The notes: a model not told the origin generated them from the sequence alone. 64,000 bases of DNA from Methanotorris igneus Kol 5 (GCF_000214415.1 NC_015562.1:1178001-1242000), one strand, 5' to 3'. Positions 46,971 through 55,640 are shown, counted from the stretch's first letter. Translations and numbers: made by a program.

Positions 46971-47696
46971 ATGGGTAAAAGGTTAATATCACAAAACAGA
47001 GGTAGAGGAGGACCGAATTATAGATGTCCTTCCCACAAAAGAAGAGGAGAAGTAAAATATAGAAAATTTGATGATTTAGAGAAAAAAGGAAAAATTATTG
47101 GGACAATTACAGACATCTTGCACGATCCAGGTAGAAGTGCACCAGTAGCAACAGTTAAATTTGAAAACGGGGAGGAAAAACTCTTATTAGTCCCAGAAGG
47201 CATGAAAGTTGGAGATACAATTGAGTGTGGAGTTGCTGCAGAGATAAAACCAGGAAACATCTTACCATTGGGAGAAATTCCAGAGGGTATTCCTGTCTTT
47301 AACATTGAGACCGTTCCTGGCGATGGAGGAAAATTGGTAAGAGCAGGAGGGTGCTACGCACACATCATTGCTCACGATGTAGGAAAAACAATTGTAAAAT
47401 TGCCATCAGGACAATTAAAAGCACTTCACCCAATGTGTAGGGCTACAATTGGAGTTGTTGCTGGTGGAGGAAGGAAAGAGAAACCATTTGTTAAGGCAGG
47501 TAAGAAATACCACGCAATGAAAGCTAAGGCAATCAAATGGCCAAGAGTTAGAGGAGTTGCAATGAACGCTGTTGACCACCCATTCGGTGGAGGTAGACAC
47601 CAACACACTGGTAAACCAACAACAGTTTCAAGAAGAATGCCACCAGGAAGGAAAGTTGGTCATATTGCTGCAAGAAGAACTGGGGTAAGGAAATAA
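46971..47696 (+). CDS. rpl2: 50S ribosomal protein L2
   Basis: 241 residues. [25 protein letters not shown] (quoted in part: [20 protein letters not shown]) and [21 protein letters not shown], the latter with the conserved histidine near the peptidyl-transferase centre. ATG 46971 has GGGTGATATA upstream; an upstream ATG at 46959 would include it. Confidence 0.97.
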   Translation: MGKRLISQNRGRGGPNYRCPSHKRRGEVKYRKFDDLEKKGKIIGTITDILHDPGRSAPVATVKFENGEEKLLLVPEGMKVGDTIECGVAAEIKPGNILPLGEIPEGIPVFNIETVPGDGGKLVRAGGCYAHIIAHDVGKTIVKLPSGQLKALHPMCRATIGVVAGGGRKEKPFVKAGKKYHAMKAKAIKWPRVRGVAMNAVDHPFGGGRHQHTGKPTTVSRRMPPGRKVGHIAARRTGVRK

Positions 47697-47741
47697 TTTA
47701 TAAAATTTTTAAAACACTTTTTGGGATTATAAGGTGAAAAC

Positions 47742-48200
47742 ATGGCAAGAGGAAGAGCTGCAAGAAAAAAGAAAAAACAACAAGTTACAGTAAGAAGGGG
47801 AGAATTTAGATACAGAGGATACACATTAGAAGAACTTCAACAAATGCCTTTGAAGGAGTTTATTAAGCTGCTCCCTGCAAGACAAAGAAGAAGTATGTTG
47901 AGAGGTTTAACACCTCAACAAAGAAAATTAGCTATGAAAATTAAAAAGGCAAGAAGATTATTGAAGAAAGGTAAAGAACCAAGGATTATTAGAACACACT
48001 GCAGAGATTTCATTATAACTCCTGACATGGTTGGATTGACATTTGGAGTTTACAACGGTAAGGAATTCGTTGAAGTTAAAGTTACAGAAGAAATGATTGG
48101 ACACTACCTTGGAGAATTCTCACTCACAAGAAAACCAGTTCAACACGGAAGCCCAGGTATGGGAGCTACAAGAAGCTCCATGTTCGTTCCAATCAAATAA
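47742..48200 (+). CDS. rps19: 30S ribosomal protein S19
   Basis: 152 residues. The archaeal S19 pattern is clear: [52 protein letters not shown] (quoted here in two parts in order) and the end [29 protein letters not shown], shortened. The ribosomal cluster stops here; L22, S3 and the rest are not adjacent, as in Methanocaldococcus jannaschii. A T-rich stretch at 48222-48236 is a likely stop for transcription. Confidence 0.97.
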   Translation: MARGRAARKKKKQQVTVRRGEFRYRGYTLEELQQMPLKEFIKLLPARQRRSMLRGLTPQQRKLAMKIKKARRLLKKGKEPRIIRTHCRDFIITPDMVGLTFGVYNGKEFVEVKVTEEMIGHYLGEFSLTRKPVQHGSPGMGATRSSMFVPIK

Positions 48201-48297
48201 TCGGGCAGTTTTTCAATTCAATTCTTTTTTTATTTTGGAAGGTTAGATTCATATATTTTAATTTATGGATAAAATAAAAAAGAAAAAATATTTGGGG

Positions 48298-48897
48298 TTA
48301 TATTTTTTGAGATTGAACCATCATTTTTAAATTTTCAAAAACCTTCTCATTTACTTCTTCATAAATACTGTTTCCATGTGCATCCATCGCCACAATTAAA
48401 GGGCCAAAGTTCTCAACTTCCAATTCCCAAACTGCCTCAGGCATTCCTAATTCTAAAAAATAGACATTTTTAACTTCTTTTATGCAATTTGCTAAAAGTG
48501 CAGCACATCCCCCTGGAGCAGCGAGATACACAACCTTATGTTCTTTGAATGTTTTGAGTAATTCTTTCTTCATTCCACCCTTCCCAACGATTGCGGATAA
48601 ATTGGTTACCTTTATTACCTCTTCCTCAGTGTTATTCATCCTTGCAGAGGTTGTTGGGCCTATTGCGACACAAACCCATTTATCATTTTCTTTTTTCATT
48701 ATTGGTCCTGCATGATAAATTACACCATTTTCTAAATTAAAGGGCAATTCCTTTCCTTTTTTGTGGTATTTTATAATTTCCAAATGTGCCTCATCTCTTG
48801 CAGTATATATTACCCCATTCAAATAAACAACATCTCCAACTTTTAATTTGCTGATGGTTTCTTTTGAAATTGGTGTTTTTAATTCAAATGATGCCAA
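48298..48897 (-). CDS. Fumarate hydratase class I, beta subunit
   Basis: 199 residues. C-terminal domain of the oxygen-sensitive [4Fe-4S] fumarase: TPISKETISKLKVGDVVYLNGVIYTARD, GPIMKK, GPTTSARM and AAPGGCAALLANCIKEV (first segment shortened here to VGDVVYLNGVIYTARD). The alpha subunit is elsewhere. Works in the reductive branch of the incomplete TCA cycle. The start is TTG at 48897 with GGTGGT three bases upstream; no ATG or GTG is available in frame nearby. Confidence 0.93.
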   Translation of the reverse strand: MASFELKTPISKETISKLKVGDVVYLNGVIYTARDEAHLEIIKYHKKGKELPFNLENGVIYHAGPIMKKENDKWVCVAIGPTTSARMNNTEEEVIKVTNLSAIVGKGGMKKELLKTFKEHKVVYLAAPGGCAALLANCIKEVKNVYFLELGMPEAVWELEVENFGPLIVAMDAHGNSIYEEVNEKVFENLKMMVQSQKI

Positions 48898-49061
48898 ACT
48901 ACCACCCTCAAGTTTTTGCTTAAAGTTATAATTTTTTATAATGGTAATGATATAAATTGTTTAAAGCATTTTTGAGTATGATGATAAAAATGAAATTTGG
49001 AATGCAACGCTGCGTCGTTGCATCGGAGAGTAGTGGAGAGTTGCAAAATCGAAGATTTTGC

Positions 49062-49454
49062 TTATAGTCTCGGACGTTAATAAGTGGAGGATTATCATTT
49101 GGAAAATTATAGTCGTGTGCGTTGGAATTTTAGGTGAAAACTCTTGCGGAGTTTTTACTGCTCGAAGCTTCGCTTCAATTAGGTGAAACCTTCGGTTTCA
49201 CTGCTCGAAGCTTCGCTTCGATGGATATAACCGCAGTAAATTTTGTAAGATTATTAACAATTAACATTATTTCAAATTTTTAAGAAAAAATAACTACTAT
49301 TTGAAATTTATTGATTATAAATTAAGTTTAAAGATTCCGTACATGATTATATTGTGGCTTCGCATTCAAAACCAAATTTTATTGAAATAGATAGACTTTT
49401 GGGAAAAATTTAATAATGTTAATATTCCAAATATTTTTGTCCGAGATTATAATC
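49062..49454. repeat. Outer palindromic element E1, with TCTCGGAC ends
   Basis: TTATAGTCTCGGACG at 49062-49076 and TGTCCGAGATTATAA at 49439-49453 form an inverted repeat. Inside it is a second element with GTGTGCG-type ends at 49106-49352, so one was inserted in the other or both grew by nested copying. Just outside, on the left, are palindromes GCAACG..CGTTGC and GCAAAATC-GAA-GATTTTGC. No gene lies in the gap 48898-49533. Confidence 0.65.
49106..49352. repeat. Inner palindromic element E2, with GTGTGCG ends
   Basis: The left end ATTATAGTCGTGTGCG (49106-49121) corresponds to the weaker right end CCGTACATGATTATAT (49337-49352). The inside carries GTGAAAACTC-TTGCG-GAGTTTTTAC, GCTCGAAGC-TTCG-type repeats twice (CTGCTCGAAGCTTCGCTTC) and TGAAACC-TTC-GGTTTCA. 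AT-rich filler follows up to 49334. Confidence 0.6.
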
Positions 49455-49533
49455 CCGCACTGATACCTAATTGCTTCGCTTAGAGGTATAAAATAAAAAA
49501 ATTTTTTTACAATTTTCTGTTTGGTGATAAAAA

Positions 49534-50364
49534 ATGAAGTTTGGAATTTCATCATTGGTTTTTTTACCAGAGGGTTTAAAATCTACTATGGAGAAAATTG
49601 CAGAAAACCACTTTGACTGTTGGGAGATTGTTTGTGAAGGGAATCACTATCTTTCTCCAAAAAATATAAAGTATCTTATGGAGTTAAAGGATAGGTATGA
49701 GGTAGATATTGTTGTTCATGCTCCATTCTCTGATCTAAATCCTGCATCAATGAATGAGAGAGTTAGGAGATTGACAGTTGACTGTATAACTGATGCAATT
49801 GAGGGGGCTTTTGAATTGGATGCGAGTGTTGTTGTTGTACATCCTGGCTATATCCCACCATTGTGGAGTAATTATGTTGAGGATATTTTAGATAATAATT
49901 TCTCAACTTTAAGTGATATTGTTGAGGTTGCGGAGGATTATGGAATTACAATTGGCCTCGAAAACATGCCAAATTTCAAAGGAGTTTTGGGAATAACACC
50001 AGAGAGTTTGAGGGAAATTGTTAAAGATATCGACTCAAAATACCTTGGCATAACCTTTGACATTGGACATGCAAACACCATCGGAAACCCAGCGGATTTT
50101 GTTGAGGAATTGAATAGTATTGGGGAAGGTATTGTGCACGTCCACATCCATGACAACAATGGTTATGATGATGAACATTTAAAAATAGGGGAAGGGAAGA
50201 TTGATTTCCTAAGCGTCCTCAAAAAATTGAAAGAAATTAAATATGATGGAGTTTTATCAATAGAGAATAAGAATGTTAGGGATGCAGTTAAAAGTAAAGA
50301 GGTCTTAAATGAATATTTATCTATTTTGGATGATTTGAAAAAGGGTATTGAGGTGGAACTATGA
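49534..50364 (+). CDS. Sugar-phosphate isomerase/epimerase-like TIM-barrel protein
   Basis: 276 residues, AP-endonuclease-2 superfamily. Metal-ligand regions: VVVHPGYIPP, GLENMPNFKGVLG, TFDIGHANT, HVHIHDNNGYDDEHLKIGEG and SIENKN at the end. Both an isomerase and an endonuclease IV-type function are possible; the short DE spacing favours a sugar isomerase. It overlaps fno by four bases (ATGA). Confidence 0.8.
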   Translation: MKFGISSLVFLPEGLKSTMEKIAENHFDCWEIVCEGNHYLSPKNIKYLMELKDRYEVDIVVHAPFSDLNPASMNERVRRLTVDCITDAIEGAFELDASVVVVHPGYIPPLWSNYVEDILDNNFSTLSDIVEVAEDYGITIGLENMPNFKGVLGITPESLREIVKDIDSKYLGITFDIGHANTIGNPADFVEELNSIGEGIVHVHIHDNNGYDDEHLKIGEGKIDFLSVLKKLKEIKYDGVLSIENKNVRDAVKSKEVLNEYLSILDDLKKGIEVEL

Positions 50365-51026
50365 AGATAGCAATCTTAGGAGGGACCGGAGAGCAGGGTT
50401 TTGGATTGGCTTTGAGGTTTGCTAAGAACCACGAGGTTATAATAGGTTCAAGGAAAAAAGAGAGGGCAGAGGATGCAGCAGAAAAGGTAAAGTCTATATT
50501 GAAAGAGAGGGGCATTGATGCAAATGTTAGGGGTTTAGAGAATAAAGATGCAGCAAAAGAGGGAGATATTGTAATTCTCTCATTGCCTTATGAATACACC
50601 TTATCGACAATCAAGGATTTAAAAGAGCATTTGGATGGAAAAATTGTCGTCTCCATTGGTGTACCATTGGCAACTGCAATAGGAGATAAACCTACAAGAC
50701 CTTTACCACCTCCACAAGGTTCTGTTGCAGAGATGGTGCAAGAAAAACTTAAAAATTCAAAAGTTGTGAGTGCATTCCAGAATGTATGTTGTAGGGCGTT
50801 GGAGGATTTAGATAATCCTGTTGATTGTGATATATTAGTTTGTGGGGATGATGAGGAAGCAAAAAAGGTTGTTATGGAATTAGCTGAGGAAATTGAAGGG
50901 GTTAGAGCAATTGACTGTGGAGAATTGGAAATGTCAAGAATTATTGAGCAAATAACCCCATTATTGATAAAATTAAATATAAAATACAAGTTAAAAGGCA
51001 CTGGAATAAGGATTACTGGATTTTAA
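50361..51026 (+). CDS. npdG: F420H2:NADP oxidoreductase
   Basis: 221 residues. Moves hydride between reduced F420 and NADP, providing NADPH from the F420H2 made by Frc. GGTGEQGFGLALRFAKNHEVIIGSRKKERA (shown in part: GGTGEQGFGLALRFAK) is the NADP site; LSLPYEYTLSTIKDL and PLPPPQGSVAEMVQE are characteristic of Fno. The length is normal. Translationally coupled to the isomerase-like gene before it. Confidence 0.93.
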   Translation: MKIAILGGTGEQGFGLALRFAKNHEVIIGSRKKERAEDAAEKVKSILKERGIDANVRGLENKDAAKEGDIVILSLPYEYTLSTIKDLKEHLDGKIVVSIGVPLATAIGDKPTRPLPPPQGSVAEMVQEKLKNSKVVSAFQNVCCRALEDLDNPVDCDILVCGDDEEAKKVVMELAEEIEGVRAIDCGELEMSRIIEQITPLLIKLNIKYKLKGTGIRITGF

Positions 51027-51059
51027 AGTAAATAAGAGGCATTACTGAGTGAGTCGAGG

Positions 51060-51226
51060 TATAGTTGTGTGCGTTTAAAAATCTTTAATAAAATTTTTAG
51101 TTTGTGGATAAACACCATATTTAAATCCACTGTAACCCATGGTTGCAGGGAAGTTGAATAATCGTAGATTATTCAACTATTAGTTATGGTTTAAATAACC
51201 ATTAAAAAATTCCGCACACAACTATA
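51060..51226. repeat. Complete palindromic element F (167 bp), perfect ends
   Basis: TATAGTTGTGTGCG (51060-51073) and CGCACACAACTATA (51213-51226) are perfect complements over 14 bases. Inside, CTGTAACCCATGGTTGCAGG and GTTGAATAAT-CGTAG-ATTATTCAAC correspond to the same module at about 31008-31057. An extra pair (T-A here, C-G there) is preserved in the second hairpin. No coding frame. Confidence 0.85.
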
Positions 51227-51390
51227 ATGCATCTCATTTGGATGAAATCAAACCGTAAGGTTTGAGTTGCAAAAATCTTTATTTTTGCTCAATCGGAGCG
51301 AAGCGGAGAGCTGCAAAAATCGAAGAGTTTTTGCTCAATTGGAGCAAAGTGGAAAGCCGCAAAACTGATATGTTTTGCTCAACTTTTTAA
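51227..51390. repeat. Hairpin-bearing degenerate tandem repeats
   Basis: After CAAACC-GTAA-GGTTTG, a unit of about 45 bases recurs: a hairpin GCAAAAAT-CTTT-ATTTTTGC, then TCAATCGGAGCGAAGCGGAGAGC; the next copy has GCAAAAATC-GAAGA-GTTTTTGC then TCAATTGGAGCAAAGTGGAAAG. A third partial copy has GCAAAACTGATATGTTTTGC. Copy 2 looks like a decayed version of copy 1. No gene. Confidence 0.7.
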
Positions 51391-51395
51391 AAGTT

Positions 51396-52463
51396 TCATT
51401 TAAAATCGAGTATGCGGTTTAATAAATCATCTGCCATTTTCAATCCTTTTTCAAATTCTTTAATGCTTAAAAATTCATTTGGAGAATGGATAACATCTAA
51501 ACTTCCAGCCCCAAAGATTAAAACATCTGCATTTAGTATATTGCCAAAGTAAAATGCTTCACATGTTGCATTAAAAAAGTCAATTTCAAAATCTTTTGAT
51601 ATTGAATTTAGTAGTTCTTCATTTTTTAGTATATAGAAATCCGCATAAGGAACTTTTCTTTTGTTCAAATATACTTCAACATATTTTGAGTATCTTTTTT
51701 CTTTTAAATAATCTTTTATTTTTTCCATTAAATTTTCTTCTACACTCCTAACGTCCAAAATAACTTCTGCACGGTTTGGGATTATATTTGGCTGGATGCC
51801 TCCCTTTATCATGGTTGGGGTTATTGATGAATAGTATTTTTTTCCATTAACCTCTATAAAACTGCATGGAAAATTCCTTAAGTCACAAATTACATCAACT
51901 ATTATTTCTATGGCATTTATGCCGTTATTTGGGTCTGATGCATGACCAGATTTTCCATATGCCTTAACAACAACTTCAAACCTCCCCTTATGTCCAATAC
52001 ACACTTTTAAATCAGTAGGTTCTCCAACAATGCAGTAGAATTTTTTAGTTTTTGTGTTCTCTTTTAACCAATGGCAAAAATTGTATATACCACATGAGTC
52101 CCTTTCCTCATCAGGAGAAACAACTAAAACAGCATTTTCGTTGTTCAAAAAGGCATGTACTAATGAAACAAGCGGAGCTTTGGCATCACAAACACCAGTT
52201 CCATAAAAATTCTCGTCATCTTTTTCAAATTCCCTCAAAACTTTAACTGTATCTATATGTGAATTTAATAGAACTCCATTCTGCAAGTCCTCAAAATCCC
52301 TGTAAGCGACAAAACACCCCTTAATTATTCTATTCTTTATACCTAAATTGTCAAAAAAATTAGATAAATATTTAAATGCCTTTTTTACGCCTTCTTCATT
52401 ATCAGTTCTTATTTTTGATAAATCTTCCCATAATTCAATTGGATTAAACTCTTTTGGTGTCAT
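51396..52463 (-). CDS. M20-family amidohydrolase (ArgE/LysK/DapE type)
   Basis: 355 residues. Zinc ligands in LLNSHIDTVKV (histidine and aspartate), GTGVCDAKAPLV, SPDEERDSCG and VGEPTDLKVC, followed by GHKGRFEVVVKAYGKSGHAS, the dimer-domain start. The family takes acyl groups from N-acetyl-amino acids; ornithine or lysine deacetylation is most likely, and arginine synthesis (argD) is encoded in this window, but the substrate is not settled. The frame is open four codons more upstream to ATG 52475; I start it at ATG 52463. Confidence 0.8.
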   Translation of the reverse strand: MTPKEFNPIELWEDLSKIRTDNEEGVKKAFKYLSNFFDNLGIKNRIIKGCFVAYRDFEDLQNGVLLNSHIDTVKVLREFEKDDENFYGTGVCDAKAPLVSLVHAFLNNENAVLVVSPDEERDSCGIYNFCHWLKENTKTKKFYCIVGEPTDLKVCIGHKGRFEVVVKAYGKSGHASDPNNGINAIEIIVDVICDLRNFPCSFIEVNGKKYYSSITPTMIKGGIQPNIIPNRAEVILDVRSVEENLMEKIKDYLKEKRYSKYVEVYLNKRKVPYADFYILKNEELLNSISKDFEIDFFNATCEAFYFGNILNADVLIFGAGSLDVIHSPNEFLSIKEFEKGLKMADDLLNRILDFK

Positions 52464-52531
52464 GAATATCCACATTTTTGTATTTTAAAATTTTAAAAAT
52501 TAATTTAGACAAAGTTAAATTAATTAGTAGC

Positions 52532-53887
52532 TTATTTTTCTTTAAACATTAATTGCCTCATAATTTGCCCAATAGGTCCCCCCATCTTTAGCATCTTACC
52601 TCTTTTTAAATTTTCAATGGCTCGTTTGGTTGTTGCATAATATCTTAACAATTCCTTAACTTCTTCTGGCTTAACTCCCGCACCTCTCGCAATTCTTTCG
52701 ATTCTTGATGCTTTAATTATTTCTGGGTTCTCTTTTTCTTCTTTTGTCATTGAGTCCATAATAATTCTGTATTTTTTTAGTTTTTGTTCTGTTATCTGGA
52801 CTACTTCTTTTGGGAGTCCTGCACCAAATCCTGGTATCATGTTCATTATTTGCTTGATAGGCCCCATTTTGTTTATTGCCTCTAATTGAGCATAGAGCTC
52901 GTTAAGTGTAAATTTCCCCCTTAATATAGCATCTATGCTCTCCTCAGTTTTCTCATCTACTAATTCGTCTGCCTTTTCCAACAATGAATCTAAATCTCCC
53001 ATTCCCAAGAGTCTTGAGATGAATTTTTTTGGGTCAAATGGCTCTAAATCGTCAATTCCTTCTCCAGTTCCAATGAATTTTATTGGTGCTTTTATTTCAG
53101 CAACAGCACTTAATGCTCCCCCACCCTTTGCAGAACCATCCAATTTAGTAACTATAATACTTCCAATATCTCCAACTGCATCTTTAAATGCCTTTGCTTG
53201 ATTTCTTGCCTGTTGTCCAAGTGTTCCATCAATGACTAATATAATCTCGTCTGGATTTGTTATTTCCTTCATCATCTTCATTTCTTCTAACAACCCTTTC
53301 TCTTCTTTATGTCTTCCAGCAGTATCTATGATTATTACATCTGCCTTTTTGAATTTTTCAAGACCTTCTTTTGCTATGTCTATTGGTGATTTTGTTCTTG
53401 TTTCGTCTCCATACAAAGGCACATGTATTTTCTCGGCAAGTTGTTTCAACTGCTCATAAGCAGCAGGCCTATAAGTATCTGCTGCAATTAAAGCAGGCTT
53501 CAATCCTCTTTTTTGGATGTATCTTGCTAATTTTGCTGCAGTTGTTGTTTTTCCACTACCTTGAATACCAACAAGCAGTATGACTGTCTGTTTTTTTGGA
53601 TTTAACTCTAATGGTTTTGGTTCTTCTCCCAAAAGTTTTACTAATTCCTCATAGACAATTTTTATGATGTGCTCTTTCTTTGAAAATCCTTTTGGTGGGG
53701 TTTCTTCAATAGCCCTTTTTTCAATTGTCTTACTCATTTGGAGAACCAGCTTTACATTAACATCCGCTTGAATTAATGCCTTTTGGATGTCCTTAATCAC
53801 TTCTTTAACCAATTTTTTATCAACAAATGTGGCGTTTTTTATTTTATTTAATGCTTTATTGATACTTTCTCCCAATTTTTCAAGCAT
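52532..53887 (-). CDS. srp54: Signal recognition particle protein SRP54
   Basis: 451 residues, cytoplasmic GTPase that, with 7S RNA, targets signal-bearing ribosomes to the membrane. N domain up to ~90; G domain with [29 protein letters not shown] and [14 protein letters not shown] domain with [14 protein letters not shown] and [27 protein letters not shown], of which the methionines bind signal sequences. No 7S RNA gene is seen in the window. Confidence 0.97.
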   Translation of the reverse strand: MLEKLGESINKALNKIKNATFVDKKLVKEVIKDIQKALIQADVNVKLVLQMSKTIEKRAIEETPPKGFSKKEHIIKIVYEELVKLLGEEPKPLELNPKKQTVILLVGIQGSGKTTTAAKLARYIQKRGLKPALIAADTYRPAAYEQLKQLAEKIHVPLYGDETRTKSPIDIAKEGLEKFKKADVIIIDTAGRHKEEKGLLEEMKMMKEITNPDEIILVIDGTLGQQARNQAKAFKDAVGDIGSIIVTKLDGSAKGGGALSAVAEIKAPIKFIGTGEGIDDLEPFDPKKFISRLLGMGDLDSLLEKADELVDEKTEESIDAILRGKFTLNELYAQLEAINKMGPIKQIMNMIPGFGAGLPKEVVQITEQKLKKYRIIMDSMTKEEKENPEIIKASRIERIARGAGVKPEEVKELLRYYATTKRAIENLKRGKMLKMGGPIGQIMRQLMFKEK

Positions 53888-53890
53888 ATT

Positions 53891-54445
53891 TTATTCCCCC
53901 CATCTTTTGAATAAATCGTTTTCAATACCTAAAATATCCAAAACTCTACCAACAACAAAATTAACTAAGTCATCAATGGTTTTTGGCTCGTTGTAAAATG
54001 CTGGAATTGGTGGCATAATAACAACGCCTAATTTTGCCAATTTAAGCATGTTCTCTAAATGTATCGCATTGAATGGCATTTCTCTCGGCATTAGGATTAG
54101 TTTTCTTTTCTCCTTTAATGCAATATCACAAACCCTAACTATTAAATTGCTACTGTATCCATTCGCTATTGAAGATAGTGTTTTCATAGAGCATGGGATT
54201 ACAATAGCGGCATCAAATTTATTTGAACCAGATGCGAGGGGAGAAAAGAAGTCATCATTTTCATAATATTTGTCTGCTAACTTTATAAAATCATTACATT
54301 TTATTTTCAATTCATGCTCAATTATCTTTTTTGCAGAATTTGAGATTATAAGAAAAGTTTCGACATTTTTCTCTTTTAGCACCTCTAACAACCTTTTTGC
54401 ATATATTGCTCCACTCGCTCCAGTTACACAAACCACAACTTTCAT
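53891..54445 (-). CDS. ubiX: Flavin prenyltransferase
   Basis: 184 residues. Makes prenylated FMN, cofactor of UbiD decarboxylases. CVTGASGAIYAKRLLEVL at the start, PLASGSNKFDAAIVIPCSMKTLSSIANGYSSNL (shown in part: AIVIPCSMKTLSSIANGY) and LMPREMPFNAIHLENMLKL are UbiX signatures. Overlaps the upstream gene by four bases. A ubiD partner is not in the window. Confidence 0.93.
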   Translation of the reverse strand: MKVVVCVTGASGAIYAKRLLEVLKEKNVETFLIISNSAKKIIEHELKIKCNDFIKLADKYYENDDFFSPLASGSNKFDAAIVIPCSMKTLSSIANGYSSNLIVRVCDIALKEKRKLILMPREMPFNAIHLENMLKLAKLGVVIMPPIPAFYNEPKTIDDLVNFVVGRVLDILGIENDLFKRWGE

Positions 54446-54774
54446 AACTCTCCTCCTTTCATTAAAAATAACTCAATACATTTTTTTGCATTATTCACTA
54501 ATATATCTATTTCTTCTTTTTTTGCGTTATCTATGTGGATGCCACAAATAACCAAAACAGGTTTTTTAATTTTTTCGTAGATGAGTTTTGCAGCATATTC
54601 TGAAATAACATAATCTTTATGGTTATCTCTATTTATTGTTTTTAGTTTACCGTCCATCAATGAGACGCTACCAATATGTTCTTTCTCTCCTCCGCCAATA
54701 ATAACGACTAAATCATCCCCTACTTTAATATGCTTTAAAAATACTCCATACCTTCCTTCCTCAACAACTATCAT
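54442..54774 (-). CDS. Small protein paired with UbiX, LpdD-like
   Basis: 110 residues, no membrane segment. GRYGVFLKHIKVGDDLVVIIGGGEKEHIGSVSL (shown in part: VGDDLVVIIGGGEKEHIGS) resembles the LpdD/prenylated-flavin chaperone domain found with UbiX-UbiD systems. Stop and next start overlap (ATGA), so it is made together with UbiX. A role in carrying prenylated flavin is inferred. Confidence 0.7.
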   Translation of the reverse strand: MIVVEEGRYGVFLKHIKVGDDLVVIIGGGEKEHIGSVSLMDGKLKTINRDNHKDYVISEYAAKLIYEKIKKPVLVICGIHIDNAKKEEIDILVNNAKKCIELFLMKGGEL

Positions 54775-54822
54775 AAAATCACCAAATATTAAATTTAAAT
54801 ATTTCGATATATGATGTAAAAA

Positions 54823-55091
54823 TATAGCCGTGTGCGTTAGAAGGGTTTTTTGGCAAAATCCAAGGGATTTTGCCGTATATCTTTTGGCAAAACTGAAAGT
54901 TTTGCCGTATGTCTTTTGGCAAAACCCAAAGGGTTTTGCCGTAATTGTTGGTAAATTTTTAATGATTGTAGAATTATTTCAATTTTTTGGCAAAACCTAA
55001 AAGGTTTTGCCGTATATTTTAAGGGAGAATAAAGATTATTTAAAAATTCATTAGCATATAAATAACTTTAAAAAATTCGCACACGACTATA
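54823..55091. repeat. Complete palindromic element D (269 bp) with four GGCAAAA hairpins
   Basis: Left end TATAGCCGTGTGCG (54823-54836) and right end CGCACACGACTATA (55078-55091) are complementary at 13 of 14 positions. Four hairpins start near 54852, 54885, 54919 and 54989: GGCAAAATCC-AAG-GGATTTTGCC; GGCAAAACT-GAA-AGTTTTGCC; GGCAAAACCC-AAA-GGGTTTTGCC; GGCAAAACCT-AAA-AGGTTTTGCC. Outside the hairpins it is homologous to element C at 13423-13640 (TTAAAAATTCATTAGCATAT and TAAATTTTTAATGATTG). Confidence 0.88.
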
Positions 55092-55153
55092 ATAAACACA
55101 AAATCACATGAACTTTAAAACAACTTTAATGTTTTAAAAATAGTGCATATTAA

Positions 55154-55241
55154 TGGTGCGGGGGCAGGGATTTGAACCCTGGAACCCCTGCGGGACTGGA
55201 CCCTCAATCCAGCGCCTTTGACCAGGCTTGGCGACCCCCGC
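55154..55241 (-). tRNA. tRNA-Leu (GAG)
   Basis: Read on the minus strand, GCGGGGG pairs with CCCCCGC, then discriminator A and encoded CCA. The anticodon stem CTGGA/TCCAG encloses TTGAGGG, giving anticodon GAG. A long variable arm (CCCGCAGGGG-type) follows, as in class II tRNAs. The T arm is CAGGG/CCCTG around TTCAAAT. Confidence 0.96.
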
Positions 55242-55267
55242 ACAGGTATTAATAGCATTTATAGTTT

Positions 55268-55312
55268 TGTACATCAATATATAAATTTTTCGCCGAAAAG
55301 TATATATATGAC
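55268..55312. promoter_or_regulatory. Back-to-back tRNA promoters
   Basis: For tRNA-Met the BRE and TATA read CGAAAAGTATATATATG (55294-55310). For tRNA-Leu, on the other strand, CGAAAAATTTATATATTG lies at about 55274-55291. The two share the central CGCCGAAAAG, so one short region drives both genes. Confidence 0.6.
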
Positions 55313-55335
55313 TTTTGAATATTACTAACATGCGT

Positions 55336-55450
55336 GCCGAGGTGGCTTAGCCTGGTTATAGCGCTCGGCTCATACGGGCCTTCCCGGGGGTAGCGCCCCG
55401 GGTCCTGAGAAACCGAGAGGTCGGGGGTTCAAATCCCCCCCTCGGCACCA
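55336..55450 (+). tRNA. tRNA-Met (CAU) with a 37-nt intron, CCA encoded
   Basis: Acceptor GCCGAGG/CCTCGGC, then discriminator A and CCA. Exon 1 ends CTCGGCTCATA (55374); an intron of about 37 bases (55375-55411) interrupts after position 37; exon 2 resumes with ACCGAG, restoring stem CTCGG/CCGAG and loop CTCATAA. The intron is very GC-rich and folds as CCCGGGG..CCCCGGG, giving the bulge-helix-bulge cut by archaeal splicing endonuclease. T arm CGGGGGTTCAAATCCCCC. Confidence 0.95.
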
Positions 55451-55640
55451 TTTTTATTTTAGATATATTCATCGATTAAATTAAATATAGAAATATATTT
55501 ATTTTGATTGAATAAATGAAAAGAATTTCACAAACAACTTTTTATGAAATCAAAAAAGGGAATAAAATCATTTTTATTGAATCATTTTTATTTTTAATTG
55601 TTTTTATTTTTGTTTATTTTTAATTAAATGGGTTTAGAGT

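Noticed and set aside
55375-55411. GC-rich 37-base insertion in tRNA-Met as a mobile element
   Set aside because: It sits exactly after position 37 of the anticodon loop and folds as a bulge-helix-bulge intron, standard for archaeal tRNA-Met.
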